Assembly (NCBI RefSeq): GCF_039534915.1
Contig: NZ_BAAAWE010000001.1
Coordinates: forward strand, 2,914,001-2,978,000
Reading direction: 5' to 3'
Source of the DNA: Streptomyces roseofulvus
GTDB taxonomy: Bacteria > Actinomycetota > Actinomycetes > Streptomycetales > Streptomycetaceae
DNA: 64,000 nt
Shown here piece by piece: positions 1 through 9,340 of this stretch; the stretch's first letter is position 1; every line of letters begins with the position of its first letter. A program made the translations under genes and the position numbers. The notes below the pieces were generated by a model. The model saw nothing but the letters and a program-made list of their open reading frames with translations. It searched no databases and had not been told where the DNA came from.

Positions 1-238
1 CCCCCGGGTGGAACCGATCCGGGGGATCCGTCGTATTCAGAGTGAATGGTGTTCGAAGCGGGTTCGATGCGGGCGCGAGCGGTCAGGGGAGAGAGCGAGG
101 GGGGCCTCGCCCGCGGAAGTCCCGGGAGAGTGGGGCGCGATAGGCACAAGATCGTGTCATTCCCGGTGTGCGGGCGGGTCACCTGCGGCCATACTGCTCG
201 CCGGGGTCGATCGACGTCGAGACCGAGGGGGAGGTCAC

Positions 239-1681
239 GTGACACATCCGCCGAGCGCGCCCGCCGCGGCGCCGCATCCGGCATCCGCGCCCGCGCGGCC
301 GGCCGTGCCCGGGCAGGTCTCGCGTGCCGCCGCCGTCGGCGCCGCACCGCCGCCCGCGCGAGGGGCGTGGGCGACCGGGCGCGAGGTGCTGCGGGAGGCC
401 GCGACGACCGAGCCGGGCCGGCTGCGGATCCTCGGGGCCGTCCTCGCCCTGCTCGTCCTGGCGCTCGGCACGGTCGCCGGTCTCGAAGCGGCCGACCGGG
501 CCGGCTCCGCCGAGGACGTCGTCGGACGCAGCCAGCCGCTGAGCGCCGACGCCGCCGCGATCTACCGCTCCCTGGCCGACGCGGACTCGACCGCCGCGGC
601 CGGCTTCCTCGCCGGGATACTCGAACCGGGCGAGTCCCGCGCCCGGTACGACCGGGACATCGCGACCGCCTCCCGGCTCCTGGTGAAGGCCGCGGCGAAC
701 ACGGACGGTTCGGGCGAGTCGGCCCGCGAGATCACCACCCTCAACGAACTGCTGCCCCGCTACACCGGGCTGATCGAGCGCGCCCGGGCCGCCAACCGGC
801 AGGGCCTGCCGCTCGGCGGCGCCTATCTGCGGTACGCGAACCAGGAGATGACGACCCGGCTGCTGCCCGCCGCCGAGCGGCTGTACGCGGCGGAGACGGC
901 CCGGCTGCACGAGGACGACGACGACGCCCGCGCCTGGCCCTACCTGGCGCTCGGCGCCGGGGGGCTCGCCCTCGGCGTGCTGGGGTGGGCGCAGCGGCGG
1001 GAGTACCGGCGGACCAACCGGGTGTTCAGCCGGGGGCTGCTCGCCGCCACCGCCGCCTCCGTCGTGGTGCTGCTGTGGCTGGCCGGGGCGCACACGGTGG
1101 CCCGGACCGGTCTGGGCTCGGCGCAGTCCGAGGGGCAGCAGTCGCTGCAGCTCCTCAACGAGGCGCGGATCAGCTCCCTCAAGGCCCGCGCCAACGAGAA
1201 CCTGACGCAGGTCGCCCGGGGCGCGGTGCTCACCGAGGACGGGAAGGACGACAAGTACGAGGCGGAGTACGCGACCGGGATGGGCGCCCTCGCCGACGCG
1301 CTCGCCCGGGCGACCCGGCTCGCCGACGACGAGGCCGGCCGGGCCCCGCTGGCCGAGGCCGCGGCCGCGGTCGAGGAGTGGCGGAAGCGGCACGCCGAGG
1401 CGCAGAAGCGCGGCGACGACGGCGACTACCGCGGCGCCCTCGACCTGATCGTCGGCCCGCAGGGCGAGACGGAGCCGAAGGAGTCGGCCGGCTGGTCCTT
1501 CGACCAGGTCGACGCGGCCCTGGAGCGGGCCCTCACGCACGAGCAGGACGAGTTCACCCGCTCCGCGCGCGGGGCGGTGGACGCGCTGACCGGGCTGCCG
1601 CTGGGCGCGGCGGCGCTGGGCGCGCTGGGCGCGCTGGGCGCGGTGCTCGGCATCAACCGAAGACTGTCGGAGTACCGGTGA
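239..1681 (+). CDS. Four-TM membrane protein, GlnX-like
   Basis: Predicted membrane sensor of about 480 residues. I start it at GTG 239, which follows GGGGGAGG; the upstream in-frame ATG at 8 adds Arg-rich, non-protein-like sequence. After an Ala/Pro-rich cytoplasmic head (about residues 1-55) there is TM1 near 62-82, a helical extracytoplasmic domain, TM2 near 232-250, TM3 near 266-285, a second helical extracytoplasmic domain, and TM4 near 450-470. This two-module layout with four TMs and helical outer domains, next to glnH-like and pknG-like genes, matches GlnX of mycobacteria and corynebacteria, which relays amino-acid availability to PknG. The family match is by layout and context, not a sequence motif. 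It heads an operon of seven genes; GlnH starts 12 bases later. Confidence 0.8.
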   Translation: MTHPPSAPAAAPHPASAPARPAVPGQVSRAAAVGAAPPPARGAWATGREVLREAATTEPGRLRILGAVLALLVLALGTVAGLEAADRAGSAEDVVGRSQPLSADAAAIYRSLADADSTAAAGFLAGILEPGESRARYDRDIATASRLLVKAAANTDGSGESAREITTLNELLPRYTGLIERARAANRQGLPLGGAYLRYANQEMTTRLLPAAERLYAAETARLHEDDDDARAWPYLALGAGGLALGVLGWAQRREYRRTNRVFSRGLLAATAASVVVLLWLAGAHTVARTGLGSAQSEGQQSLQLLNEARISSLKARANENLTQVARGAVLTEDGKDDKYEAEYATGMGALADALARATRLADDEAGRAPLAEAAAAVEEWRKRHAEAQKRGDDGDYRGALDLIVGPQGETEPKESAGWSFDQVDAALERALTHEQDEFTRSARGAVDALTGLPLGAAALGALGALGAVLGINRRLSEYR

Positions 1682-1692
1682 GAGGGGGCGGA

Positions 1693-2724
1693 ATGGCACA
1701 CGACGGCGAGCCGGCGGCGCGACGGGCGGCCCGGCGGCTGCGGGGCTGGGGCGGCGTGGCCGCGATGGGTGCGGCCTGCGCGCTGACCGCCGCCCTCACC
1801 CTGCTGCCGCTCACCCGGGACGCGGGCGGCGCGGTCCCGTCCGGCGGTCCTTCCGGGCCGGGCCCCGGCGTGGGCACGGGCCTCCAGGTCAAGGCCGACA
1901 CCTGCGAGAACCCGCAGGCGTCGCTGCGGCCGTCGACGGTGGACGGGCCGTCGGTCGCCGCGATCAAGCGGCGCGGCAAGCTGATCGTCGGCGTCGACCA
2001 GTCCAGCTACCGCTGGGGCTTCCGGAATCCGAAGACCGGCACCCTGGAGGGCTTCGACATCGACCTGGCCCGGGCGATCGCCAAGGACCTGCTGGACGAC
2101 GAGGAGGCGGTCGTGCTGCGGGCCGTCCCCACCAACCAGCGGATCGCGGCCCTGGACAGCGGCAAGGTGGACCTCGTGGTCCGCACGATGACGATCAACT
2201 GCAAGCGGATCAAGCAGGTGGCCTTCTCCACCGCCTACTTCCGGGCCGGGCAGCAGGTGCTGGCGCCCAAGGACTCCCCGGTCACCGGCTACGACGCCTC
2301 GCTGAAGGACAAGCGGGTCTGCACCGCCGAGGGGTCCACGGCCTACGAGGCGCTGGAGGAGAAGTCCTTCGGCGCGGTCGTCAAGGACGAGGGCGACGGC
2401 ACCCCCGCCGACCGGGACCTGCTGACCGTCCCCAACCAGCTCGACTGCCTGGCCCGGCTCCAGATGGGCGAGGTCGACGCGGTCGTCACCGACAACGCGC
2501 TGGCGGCCGGACAGGCCGCGCAGGACCCGGCGGTGGAGCTGAAGGGCGCGCCGTTCACCGAGGAGTACTACGGGGTGGCGGCGAAGCTGGGCAACGACGA
2601 CCTGGTGCGCCGCGTCAACAAGGTCCTGGAGGACTACCGGAAGGGCCCCTGGCAGGAGGCGTACCGGACCTGGCTGGAGGCGGACCTCGGGAAGGCCGAA
2701 CCGCCCCTCCCGCTGTACAAGTAG
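1693..2724 (+). CDS. glnH: GlnH-like amino-acid-binding protein (SBP family 3)
   Basis: Extracytoplasmic solute-binding protein of 343 residues, family 3 (glutamate/aspartate type). ATG 1693 follows GGGGCGG. A hydrophobic segment near residues 20-41 is a signal peptide or anchor. The mature part opens with the typical IKRRGKLIVGVDQ segment, followed by a GFDIDLARAIA motif and, near the end, EEYYGVAAKLGNDDL, both usual for this fold. Four Cys residues could form disulfides. No ABC permease or ATPase is nearby, so a transport role is unlikely; as in mycobacteria, GlnH next to GlnX and PknG probably senses ligand rather than importing it. Ligand specificity (Glu/Asp) is inferred from the family. 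Confidence 0.85.
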   Translation: MAHDGEPAARRAARRLRGWGGVAAMGAACALTAALTLLPLTRDAGGAVPSGGPSGPGPGVGTGLQVKADTCENPQASLRPSTVDGPSVAAIKRRGKLIVGVDQSSYRWGFRNPKTGTLEGFDIDLARAIAKDLLDDEEAVVLRAVPTNQRIAALDSGKVDLVVRTMTINCKRIKQVAFSTAYFRAGQQVLAPKDSPVTGYDASLKDKRVCTAEGSTAYEALEEKSFGAVVKDEGDGTPADRDLLTVPNQLDCLARLQMGEVDAVVTDNALAAGQAAQDPAVELKGAPFTEEYYGVAAKLGNDDLVRRVNKVLEDYRKGPWQEAYRTWLEADLGKAEPPLPLYK

Positions 2725-2742
2725 AAGGAGATGAGGAGAGCG

Positions 2743-4020
2743 ATGGGCGTCACGGGACCCCCTGGGCCGGTGATGGACCGGGACGAGGTGGACCGTGCGC
2801 TGGCGCGCCTCGGCGCGGAGCACAAGGCGGTCGAGGACTCGCTCCTCGCGCTCCAGGACCACGCCGGCCGGCGGCTCCTCGAAGGCGCCGGGCTGACCGG
2901 CATCACCCGGGAGCGCTGGGAGGCGACCGAGCGGACCATCACCGTGCTCTGGAGCTGCTTCGACGCGTACACGGCGGCGCTGCGGGAGGCCCGGGAGGTC
3001 CGGTCGCGGCACAAGTGGCCGAACCGGGAGGAGCTGGCCGAGCTGACCGAGCGGCTGCGCGGCGACTCGGTGCACGTGCCCGGCGGGGCGGGCGAACAGG
3101 CCCTGCTCGCCGAGCGGTTCACCCTCGACGGCCTGGTGCGGCGGATGAACGAGCTGTACGCGGCCTCGCTCGACGTGGTGGTCACGGCGGACGCGGTGTG
3201 GTCGGCGCTGCCCGCGCGGATAGACCTGCTCGCCGCCGAGCTGGGCCGGACCCGTTCGCTGGCGCACTCGGTCGGGGTGCGGCCCGGGGAGCACCCGGCC
3301 GGGGACGAACTGGAGTCGATCACCGCCGAGCTGACCGAGCTGCGGTCCCGGGTGGTGACCGACCCGCTGGCCTTCTGGCGTCCTGCGGCGGGCAGTTCGG
3401 CGCCCGGCGGCGGCCGCCCCGACACCGCGCGGTACGACCGGGCGGCGCTCGCCCTGGAGGACGTGCGGCGGGAGATCGAGGCGGTCCTCGCGGTGCGGCA
3501 GGACTCCGAGGAGCGGCTGCTGCGGCTGCGGGACGTGCTGTCCCGGGCGGACCGGACCCTCGCCGAGGCCCGGGTGGCGCGCGGCGAGGTGCTGGCGAAG
3601 ATCGCCGCCTCCGAGGTGCCGGCCGTGAGCGGGCCGCCGACGGCGCTCCAGGAGCGGCTCCAGGCCGCCGCCGAGCACCGCAGGCACGCCCGGTGGCACC
3701 GGCTCTCACCCCTGCTCGACGCGCTGGAGCGGGAGGCGGAGGAGGAGTTGCTGCGGGCCCGCGACTCGCTCACGGCGGTGACGGCGCCGCTGGCGGTGCG
3801 GGCGGAGCTGCGCGGCCGGCTGGACGCGTACCGGGCGAAGGCGAACCGGCTCGGCGGGGCGGACGACCCGTTCCTGACCGAGCGGTACGACACGGCGCGC
3901 CGGATGCTGTGGAGCGCGCCCTGCGACCTGCGGGCCGCGGAGCAGGCCGTGCTGCGCTACCAGCAGGCGGTGGCGGATCTGCTGTCCGGTCCGCGGGAGA
4001 CGGAAGGACGACAGTGGTGA
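2743..4020 (+). CDS. Coiled-coil protein of the PknG operon
   Basis: Hypothetical protein of about 425 residues, almost entirely helical and charged (Glu/Arg/Leu-rich), with long stretches predicted to form coiled coils; no membrane segment, Cys motif or catalytic motif. ATG 2743 has GAGGAG just upstream; an ATG at 2731 behind AAGGAG is an alternative that adds four residues. It lies between the glnH-like gene and the kinase, and its stop overlaps the kinase start (GTGA at 4017-4020), so translation is probably coupled. It could be a scaffold or substrate of the kinase, but this is only from position. I do not recognise a named family. Confidence 0.75.
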   Translation: MGVTGPPGPVMDRDEVDRALARLGAEHKAVEDSLLALQDHAGRRLLEGAGLTGITRERWEATERTITVLWSCFDAYTAALREAREVRSRHKWPNREELAELTERLRGDSVHVPGGAGEQALLAERFTLDGLVRRMNELYAASLDVVVTADAVWSALPARIDLLAAELGRTRSLAHSVGVRPGEHPAGDELESITAELTELRSRVVTDPLAFWRPAAGSSAPGGGRPDTARYDRAALALEDVRREIEAVLAVRQDSEERLLRLRDVLSRADRTLAEARVARGEVLAKIAASEVPAVSGPPTALQERLQAAAEHRRHARWHRLSPLLDALEREAEEELLRARDSLTAVTAPLAVRAELRGRLDAYRAKANRLGGADDPFLTERYDTARRMLWSAPCDLRAAEQAVLRYQQAVADLLSGPRETEGRQW

Positions 4021-6566
4021 GCGGTCTGAGAGCGCCGGGGAGCTGCCAGCGGCCCACGTGCGAGGGCGCGTACGAGGACGTCGGCGGCGGCGAGCTGTAC
4101 TGCGACACCTGCGGTCTGGCGCCGGTGGTGGCGCCCAGCGGGCACCTCCAGGCCAACCCGACCGGCGTCGCGGTGCCGGGGAGGCACGGCGGCACGGGCG
4201 CGGGCTTCGGCGCGCCGTCCGAGGCGGCGGCCTGGGGCCCCGACTCGGCGTCGGCGCGCAGCGGTTCGCGCGCGTCCTCGCGGGCCTCGTCGCGCTCCTC
4301 GTCCTCCCGCCGCTCGGTGTCGGGGCGGCTGTCGCGGTCGCTGTCGGGGCGGGCCACCGGCCGTTCGGTGTCGGTGCGCAGCTCCGGCTCCTCCACCGGG
4401 AAGTCGGCCCGGAAGCGGCTGGGCGCGGGGCTGGTCACGATCCCGGAGGTGCCGCGCCCGGACCCCCGCGCGGCGGTGATGGAGCGGCCCGAGGTGCCGG
4501 AGCGGAAGCGATTCTGCTCGCGTTCCGACTGCGGTGCGCCGGTGGGGCGTTCGCGCGGTGACCGGCCGGGCCGCACCGAGGGCTTCTGCACCTCGTGCGG
4601 GCACCCGTACTCCTTCGTGCCGAAGCTGCGGGCGGGGGACGTGGTGCACGGCCAGTACGAGGTGGCGGGGTGTCTCGCGCACGGTGGCCTCGGCTGGATC
4701 TACCTCGCCGTCGACCGGGCGGTCTCGAACCGGTGGGTGGTCCTCAAGGGCCTCCTCGACACCGGCGACCAGGACGCCATGGCGGCGGCGATCTCGGAGC
4801 GCCGCTTCCTCGCCGAGATCGAGCACTCCAACATCGTCCGGATCTACAACTTCGTCGAGCACCTCGACCCGCGCACCGGCTCCCTGGACGGCTACATCGT
4901 CATGGAGTACGTGGGCGGCAAGTCGCTCAAGGAGATCGCCAACGACCGGCGGACCCCGGAGGGCCGGCGCGACCCGCTGCCGGTCGAGCAGGCGTGCGCG
5001 TACGGCATCGAGGCCCTGGAGGCGCTGGGCCACCTGCACAGCCGCAACCTGCTGTACTGCGACTTCAAGGTGGACAACGCCCTCCAGACCGAGGACCAGC
5101 TGAAGCTCATCGACATGGGCGCGGTCCGGCGGATGGACGACGACGAGTCGGCGATCTACGGCACGGTCGGCTACCAGGCGCCCGAGGTGGCGGAGGTCGG
5201 CCCGTCGGTCGCCAGCGACCTGTACACGGTGGCCCGCACGCTCGCCGTGCTCACCTTCGACTTCCAGGGCTACACCAACGTCTTCGCGGACTCGCTGCCG
5301 GAGCCGCGGCACATCGAGGTCTTTCAGCGGTACGAGTCGTTCTACCGGTTCCTGGTGCGGGCCACCGACCCGGACCCGGCGCGCCGCTTCGCCTCCGCCG
5401 AGGAGATGGCGGAGCAGCTGACCGGTGTGCTGCGGGAGGTCGTCGCGCTCCAGACGGGGCGGCCCCGGCCGGCGCTGTCGACGCTCTTCGGCGCGGAGAC
5501 CCGGGTCACCGACACCGTGCTCTTCGCCGAGCAGACCGACGACGTGTCGGTGCTGGGGGCCCGCCGCACCGGCCGGGCCCGGCGCTCCGCTCCCCCGGCC
5601 GCGCCGGGCGTCCCCGCCGGGCAGCCGCTCGACGCGCTGCTCGCCCCGCTCGACGTGGCGGCCACCGCGCTGGCGCTGCCGGTGCCGCGGGTGGACCCGG
5701 CGGACGCCAACGCCGGTTTCCTCGCCGGCCTGCTGGCCGCCGCGCCCGCGGAGCTCCTCGGGGCGCTGCGGGCCGCCCCCGCCGACACCCCCGAGCTGCG
5801 GCTGCGCGCCCTGCGGGCCCAGCTCGACCTGCGGGACCTGGTCTCGGCCGGGCAGACGCTGGGCGCCCTCGAACAGTGGGACGCGGACGACTGGCGGGTG
5901 GTGTGGCACCGGGGCGTGGCCTCGCTGGTGGGCGGCGACCTGACACACGCGGCGCTCGCCTTCGACGCGGTGTACGACGCCTTCCCCGGCGAGCCCGCGC
6001 CCAAGCTGGCGCTCGGCGTCTGCGCGGAGGTGCTGGGCCAGCTCGACAACGCGGCCGAGTACTACCACCTGGTGTGGACGACCGACCCCGGTTTCGTCAG
6101 CGCCGCGTTCGGGCTGGCCCGGGTGCGGCTCGCCGCCGGGGACCGTACGGGCGCGGTCGCCGCGCTGGAATCCGTACCGGAGTCGTCCATCCACTACACG
6201 GCGGCCCGGGTCGCGGCGGTCCGCGCCCGGCTGCGGCGGCGCCCGCCCCGCGAACCGCTCGGCGCGGACCTGACCGCGGCCGCCGCGCAGGTCTCGGCGC
6301 TGGGCGGCTTCGGCCTCGACCCGGTGCGCCGGGAGCGGTTGTCGACGGAGGTGCTCGGTACGGCCCTGGACTGGGTACTCTCCGGGAGTCCCGGTGCCGC
6401 GCCGGGCGGCGGGGAGCCGCTGCTCGGCAGCGCGCTGGACGAGAACGGGCTCCGCTTCGGCCTGGAGCGCGCCTACCGGGTGCTGGCCCGGCTCGCCCAG
6501 CGGGGCGAGGAGAGGATCGAACTGGTGGAGCGGGCCAACCGCTACCGCCCCAGGACGTGGGTGTGA
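4017..6566 (+). CDS. pknG: PknG-type serine/threonine protein kinase
   Basis: Soluble Ser/Thr kinase of about 849 residues with the PknG architecture: two N-terminal Cys-rich zinc/rubredoxin-like modules (CQRPTC...CDTCG; CSRSDCG...CTSCG) split by a Ser/Arg-rich linker, a kinase domain near residues 211-470, and a long helical TPR-like C-terminus. Kinase motifs are visible: the ATP Lys in VVLKG, the catalytic loop YCDFKVDN (non-RD, as in PknG) and LIDMG in place of DFG. The start GTG 4017 overlaps the previous stop; GTG 4014 is also possible. In actinobacteria PknG phosphorylates the FHA protein GarA/OdhI to control 2-oxoglutarate dehydrogenase and glutamate metabolism. An FHA gene lies three genes downstream, so substrate and kinase may be encoded together. 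Confidence 0.93.
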   Translation: MSGLRAPGSCQRPTCEGAYEDVGGGELYCDTCGLAPVVAPSGHLQANPTGVAVPGRHGGTGAGFGAPSEAAAWGPDSASARSGSRASSRASSRSSSSRRSVSGRLSRSLSGRATGRSVSVRSSGSSTGKSARKRLGAGLVTIPEVPRPDPRAAVMERPEVPERKRFCSRSDCGAPVGRSRGDRPGRTEGFCTSCGHPYSFVPKLRAGDVVHGQYEVAGCLAHGGLGWIYLAVDRAVSNRWVVLKGLLDTGDQDAMAAAISERRFLAEIEHSNIVRIYNFVEHLDPRTGSLDGYIVMEYVGGKSLKEIANDRRTPEGRRDPLPVEQACAYGIEALEALGHLHSRNLLYCDFKVDNALQTEDQLKLIDMGAVRRMDDDESAIYGTVGYQAPEVAEVGPSVASDLYTVARTLAVLTFDFQGYTNVFADSLPEPRHIEVFQRYESFYRFLVRATDPDPARRFASAEEMAEQLTGVLREVVALQTGRPRPALSTLFGAETRVTDTVLFAEQTDDVSVLGARRTGRARRSAPPAAPGVPAGQPLDALLAPLDVAATALALPVPRVDPADANAGFLAGLLAAAPAELLGALRAAPADTPELRLRALRAQLDLRDLVSAGQTLGALEQWDADDWRVVWHRGVASLVGGDLTHAALAFDAVYDAFPGEPAPKLALGVCAEVLGQLDNAAEYYHLVWTTDPGFVSAAFGLARVRLAAGDRTGAVAALESVPESSIHYTAARVAAVRARLRRRPPREPLGADLTAAAAQVSALGGFGLDPVRRERLSTEVLGTALDWVLSGSPGAAPGGGEPLLGSALDENGLRFGLERAYRVLARLAQRGEERIELVERANRYRPRTWV

Positions 6567-7933
6567 GGATGTCCCAGAAGCCCCAGCCGCCGTCGCACGG
6601 ACTCGACGCCTGCCCGAACCCGGAGTGCGCCGAGCCCGTCGATCCGAGGGACCGCTACTGCGGGGCCTGCGGTTACGACCTGTCGGCCACCGTGGAGCAG
6701 CCGGCCGGCGAGGACCGGCCGACCATGCCGATCGCCGCGCCCGTCTGGCCCGAGGCGCCGCCCCGGGACCCCGGCTCGCTGTCGACGATGACCCAGCACC
6801 CCGGCGAGCTGCCGGGCACCGACTCCGGCGGCCGCGAGCTGCCGACGGTGCCGGTGCGCACGGACGGGCCGGCGGAGCCGAGCGGGCCGACCGTGCGCGG
6901 CGGCGGGGACTTCGAGCTGGCCGCGCCCGACCCGCGGGCCGCCGTCCGGGCGGAGCCCGCGGCCGCGCCCGCGGACGGGGCCGCCGCCGGGGCCGGCGGG
7001 GAGGTGCCGGACGGGGTCTGCGTGGCCTGCCGGGCCGGGCGGGTCGACGGGGACGGCTACTGCGAGAACTGCGGGCACGCCCAGCCGCGCGAGCGCGACC
7101 ACATGGAGCGGGAGCTCGGCACGGTCGCGGCGGTCAGCGACCGGGGACTGCGCCACCACCGCAACGAGGACGCGTTCGCGCTCACCGAGACGACGCTGCC
7201 CGACGGCCGTCCCGCCGCCGTCGCCATCGTCTGCGACGGCGTCTCCTCCGCCCACCGCCCCGACGAGGCGTCCGCCGCCGCGGCCCGCGCCGCCGGCGCC
7301 GTGCTCGGCGAGGCGCTGCCGCGCGGCACCCACCCGCAGCAGGCCATGCACGAGGCGATCGTCGCCGCCGCCGAGGCCGTCACCGCCCTGGCCCGTACCG
7401 CGGGGGCGGGCGGCGGCAGCGCCGACTCCCCGCACGGCGGCAACTCGCCCGCCTGCACCATCGTCGGCTCCGTCGTCACCGACGACCTGCTCGTCGTCGG
7501 CTGGGTCGGCGACAGCCGCGCCTACTGGGTGCCCGACGACCGGTCCGGCCCCGCCGCACGGCTCACCGAGGACGACTCGTGGGCCGCCCAGATGGTCAAG
7601 GCGGGGCTGATGAGCGAGGAGCAGGCGTACGCGGACGAGCGCGCCCACGCCATCACCGGCTGGCTCGGCGCCGACGCGTACGAACTGGAGCCGCACACCG
7701 CCGCGTTCAAGCCGGACCGGCCCGGTGTCGTGGTGGTCTGCACGGACGGTCTGTGGAACTACGCGGAGGCCGCCGAGTCGATGGCCCGGGCCGTCCCCGC
7801 CGACGCGGCGGTCCGGCCGCTGCACGCGGCGCGGGTCCTGGTCGGCCACGCCCTCGACGGCGGCGGACACGACAACATCACGGTCGCGCTGACGCCGTTC
7901 GCCCCGCCGCCGGCGGGGGCAGGCTCTTCCTGA
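6563..7933 (+). CDS. PP2C-family protein phosphatase with zinc ribbons
   Basis: Metal-dependent Ser/Thr phosphatase of about 456 residues. Two zinc-ribbon-like motifs (CPNPEC...CGACG and CVACR...CENCG) and a Pro-rich linker precede the PP2C domain. PP2C metal and active-site motifs are seen in order: RNEDAFAL, AIVCDGVSS, GWVGDSRAYW, VVVCTDGLWN and GGHDNITVAL. I prefer GTG 6563, which overlaps the kinase stop and has AGGA seven bases upstream; ATG 6569 is the alternative. Translational coupling to the kinase suggests the pair acts as writer and eraser on the same phosphoproteins, possibly the FHA protein of this operon. Confidence 0.92.
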   Translation: MRMSQKPQPPSHGLDACPNPECAEPVDPRDRYCGACGYDLSATVEQPAGEDRPTMPIAAPVWPEAPPRDPGSLSTMTQHPGELPGTDSGGRELPTVPVRTDGPAEPSGPTVRGGGDFELAAPDPRAAVRAEPAAAPADGAAAGAGGEVPDGVCVACRAGRVDGDGYCENCGHAQPRERDHMERELGTVAAVSDRGLRHHRNEDAFALTETTLPDGRPAAVAIVCDGVSSAHRPDEASAAAARAAGAVLGEALPRGTHPQQAMHEAIVAAAEAVTALARTAGAGGGSADSPHGGNSPACTIVGSVVTDDLLVVGWVGDSRAYWVPDDRSGPAARLTEDDSWAAQMVKAGLMSEEQAYADERAHAITGWLGADAYELEPHTAAFKPDRPGVVVVCTDGLWNYAEAAESMARAVPADAAVRPLHAARVLVGHALDGGGHDNITVALTPFAPPPAGAGSS

Positions 7934-7973
7934 CCCCCCGTCACCTCCGCTGCTGCCAAGGAGCCGAAACCAG

Positions 7974-9299
7974 ATGGCGAACTTCGCCAAGCCGTCCGTG
8001 CCGCAGTTCTCGGTGGACGTCTACCAGAACGAGTACCTGCCGGTCGGCGGGCGGGACGTCGACGCCGTCGTCACCGTCACCGCGACCGGCGGCGGCACCA
8101 GCGGGGCGCGGGGGGTCACGGCCGGCGGGCCGGCCGGCGTGGTGATCATGATCGACTGCTCGGGCTCGATGAACTACCCGGCGGCCAAGATGGAGGGCGC
8201 CCGGGCCGCGACCGCCGCCGCGATCGACACCCTCCGGGACGGCACCTCCTTCGCCGTCGTCGCCGGCAACCACCTCGCCACCCAGGTCTACCCGGACCAC
8301 GGGCGGCTCGCCGTCGCCGGCCCCCGGACCCGCGCCGAGGCGAAGGAGTCGCTGGCCGGGCTCACCGCCGACGGCGGCACCGCGATCGGCACCTGGCTGC
8401 GGCTCGCCGACGCCCTCCTCGGCGACGAGGACCTGGTCATCCGGCACGCCGTGCTGCTCACCGACGGGCGCAACGAGCACGAGTCGCCCGAGGCGCTGCG
8501 GGCCGCGCTCGACGCCTGCGCGGGCCGCTTCACCTGCGACGCGCGGGGGGTCGGCACCGACTGGGAGGTCAAGGAGGTCACCGGGATCGCCTCGGCGCTG
8601 CTCGGCTCCGCCGACATCGTCGCCGATCCGGCCGGTCTCGCCGCCGACTTCACGGCCATGATGGAGAACGTCATGGGCAAGGGCGTCGCCGGCGTGGCGC
8701 TGCGGCTGTGGACCCCGGTCGGGGCGGAGCTGGCCTTCGTCAAGCAGGTCGCCCCGGCGGTCGCCGACCTGACCGCCCGCCGCACCGACGTCGGGCCGCG
8801 CGCCGGGGACTATCCGACGGGCTCCTGGGGCGACGAGTCCCGCGACTACCACGTGCGGGTCCGGGTGCCGGCGAACGCGGTCGGGCAGGAGATGCTCGCC
8901 GCCCGGGTCTCCCTGATCGTCCCCGACCCGGCCGGCGGCGACGCCCGGCCGGTGTCCCAAGGGCTGATACGGGCGGTGTGGACGCACGACGTGGCGATGA
9001 CCACGGCCATCGACCCCCAGGTCGCCCACTACACGGGCCAGGCGGAGCTCGCGGACGCCATCCAGGCCGGTCTCGACGCTCGCAAATCGGGCGATCAGGA
9101 CGGAGCGACCGCGAAACTGGGCCGTGCGGTGCAGCTCGCGGCGGCCTCCGGGAACGCCGATACGGCGAAACTGCTTTCGAAGGTGGTGGACGTGGTCGAC
9201 GCGGCGGCGGGTACTGTGCGGTTGAAGGCGAAGGTCGCGGAGGCGGACGAGATGACACTCGAGACGCGTTCCACCAAGACCGTTCGCGTCACGAGGTAG
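7974..9299 (+). CDS. von Willebrand factor A (vWA) domain protein
   Basis: Cytoplasmic-looking protein of 441 residues with an N-terminal vWA domain. The metal-ion-dependent adhesion site is intact: MIDCSGSMN (DxSxS), a Thr in the GGTAIGTWL segment, and the acidic [10 protein letters not shown] beta-rich middle part and a helical, TPR-like C-terminal stretch follow. ATG 7974 lies 40 bases after the phosphatase stop. vWA proteins often serve as scaffolds in kinase/phosphatase/FHA systems, for example in type VI secretion or TerY-like phosphorylation triads. Here it sits exactly between PP2C and FHA genes, so a role in presenting phosphoproteins is a reasonable inference. Confidence 0.9.
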   Translation: MANFAKPSVPQFSVDVYQNEYLPVGGRDVDAVVTVTATGGGTSGARGVTAGGPAGVVIMIDCSGSMNYPAAKMEGARAATAAAIDTLRDGTSFAVVAGNHLATQVYPDHGRLAVAGPRTRAEAKESLAGLTADGGTAIGTWLRLADALLGDEDLVIRHAVLLTDGRNEHESPEALRAALDACAGRFTCDARGVGTDWEVKEVTGIASALLGSADIVADPAGLAADFTAMMENVMGKGVAGVALRLWTPVGAELAFVKQVAPAVADLTARRTDVGPRAGDYPTGSWGDESRDYHVRVRVPANAVGQEMLAARVSLIVPDPAGGDARPVSQGLIRAVWTHDVAMTTAIDPQVAHYTGQAELADAIQAGLDARKSGDQDGATAKLGRAVQLAAASGNADTAKLLSKVVDVVDAAAGTVRLKAKVAEADEMTLETRSTKTVRVTR

Positions 9300-9340
9300 C
9301 CCGGCCACCGGGCCGGACGACGAGAGGGGGAAGCACCGAC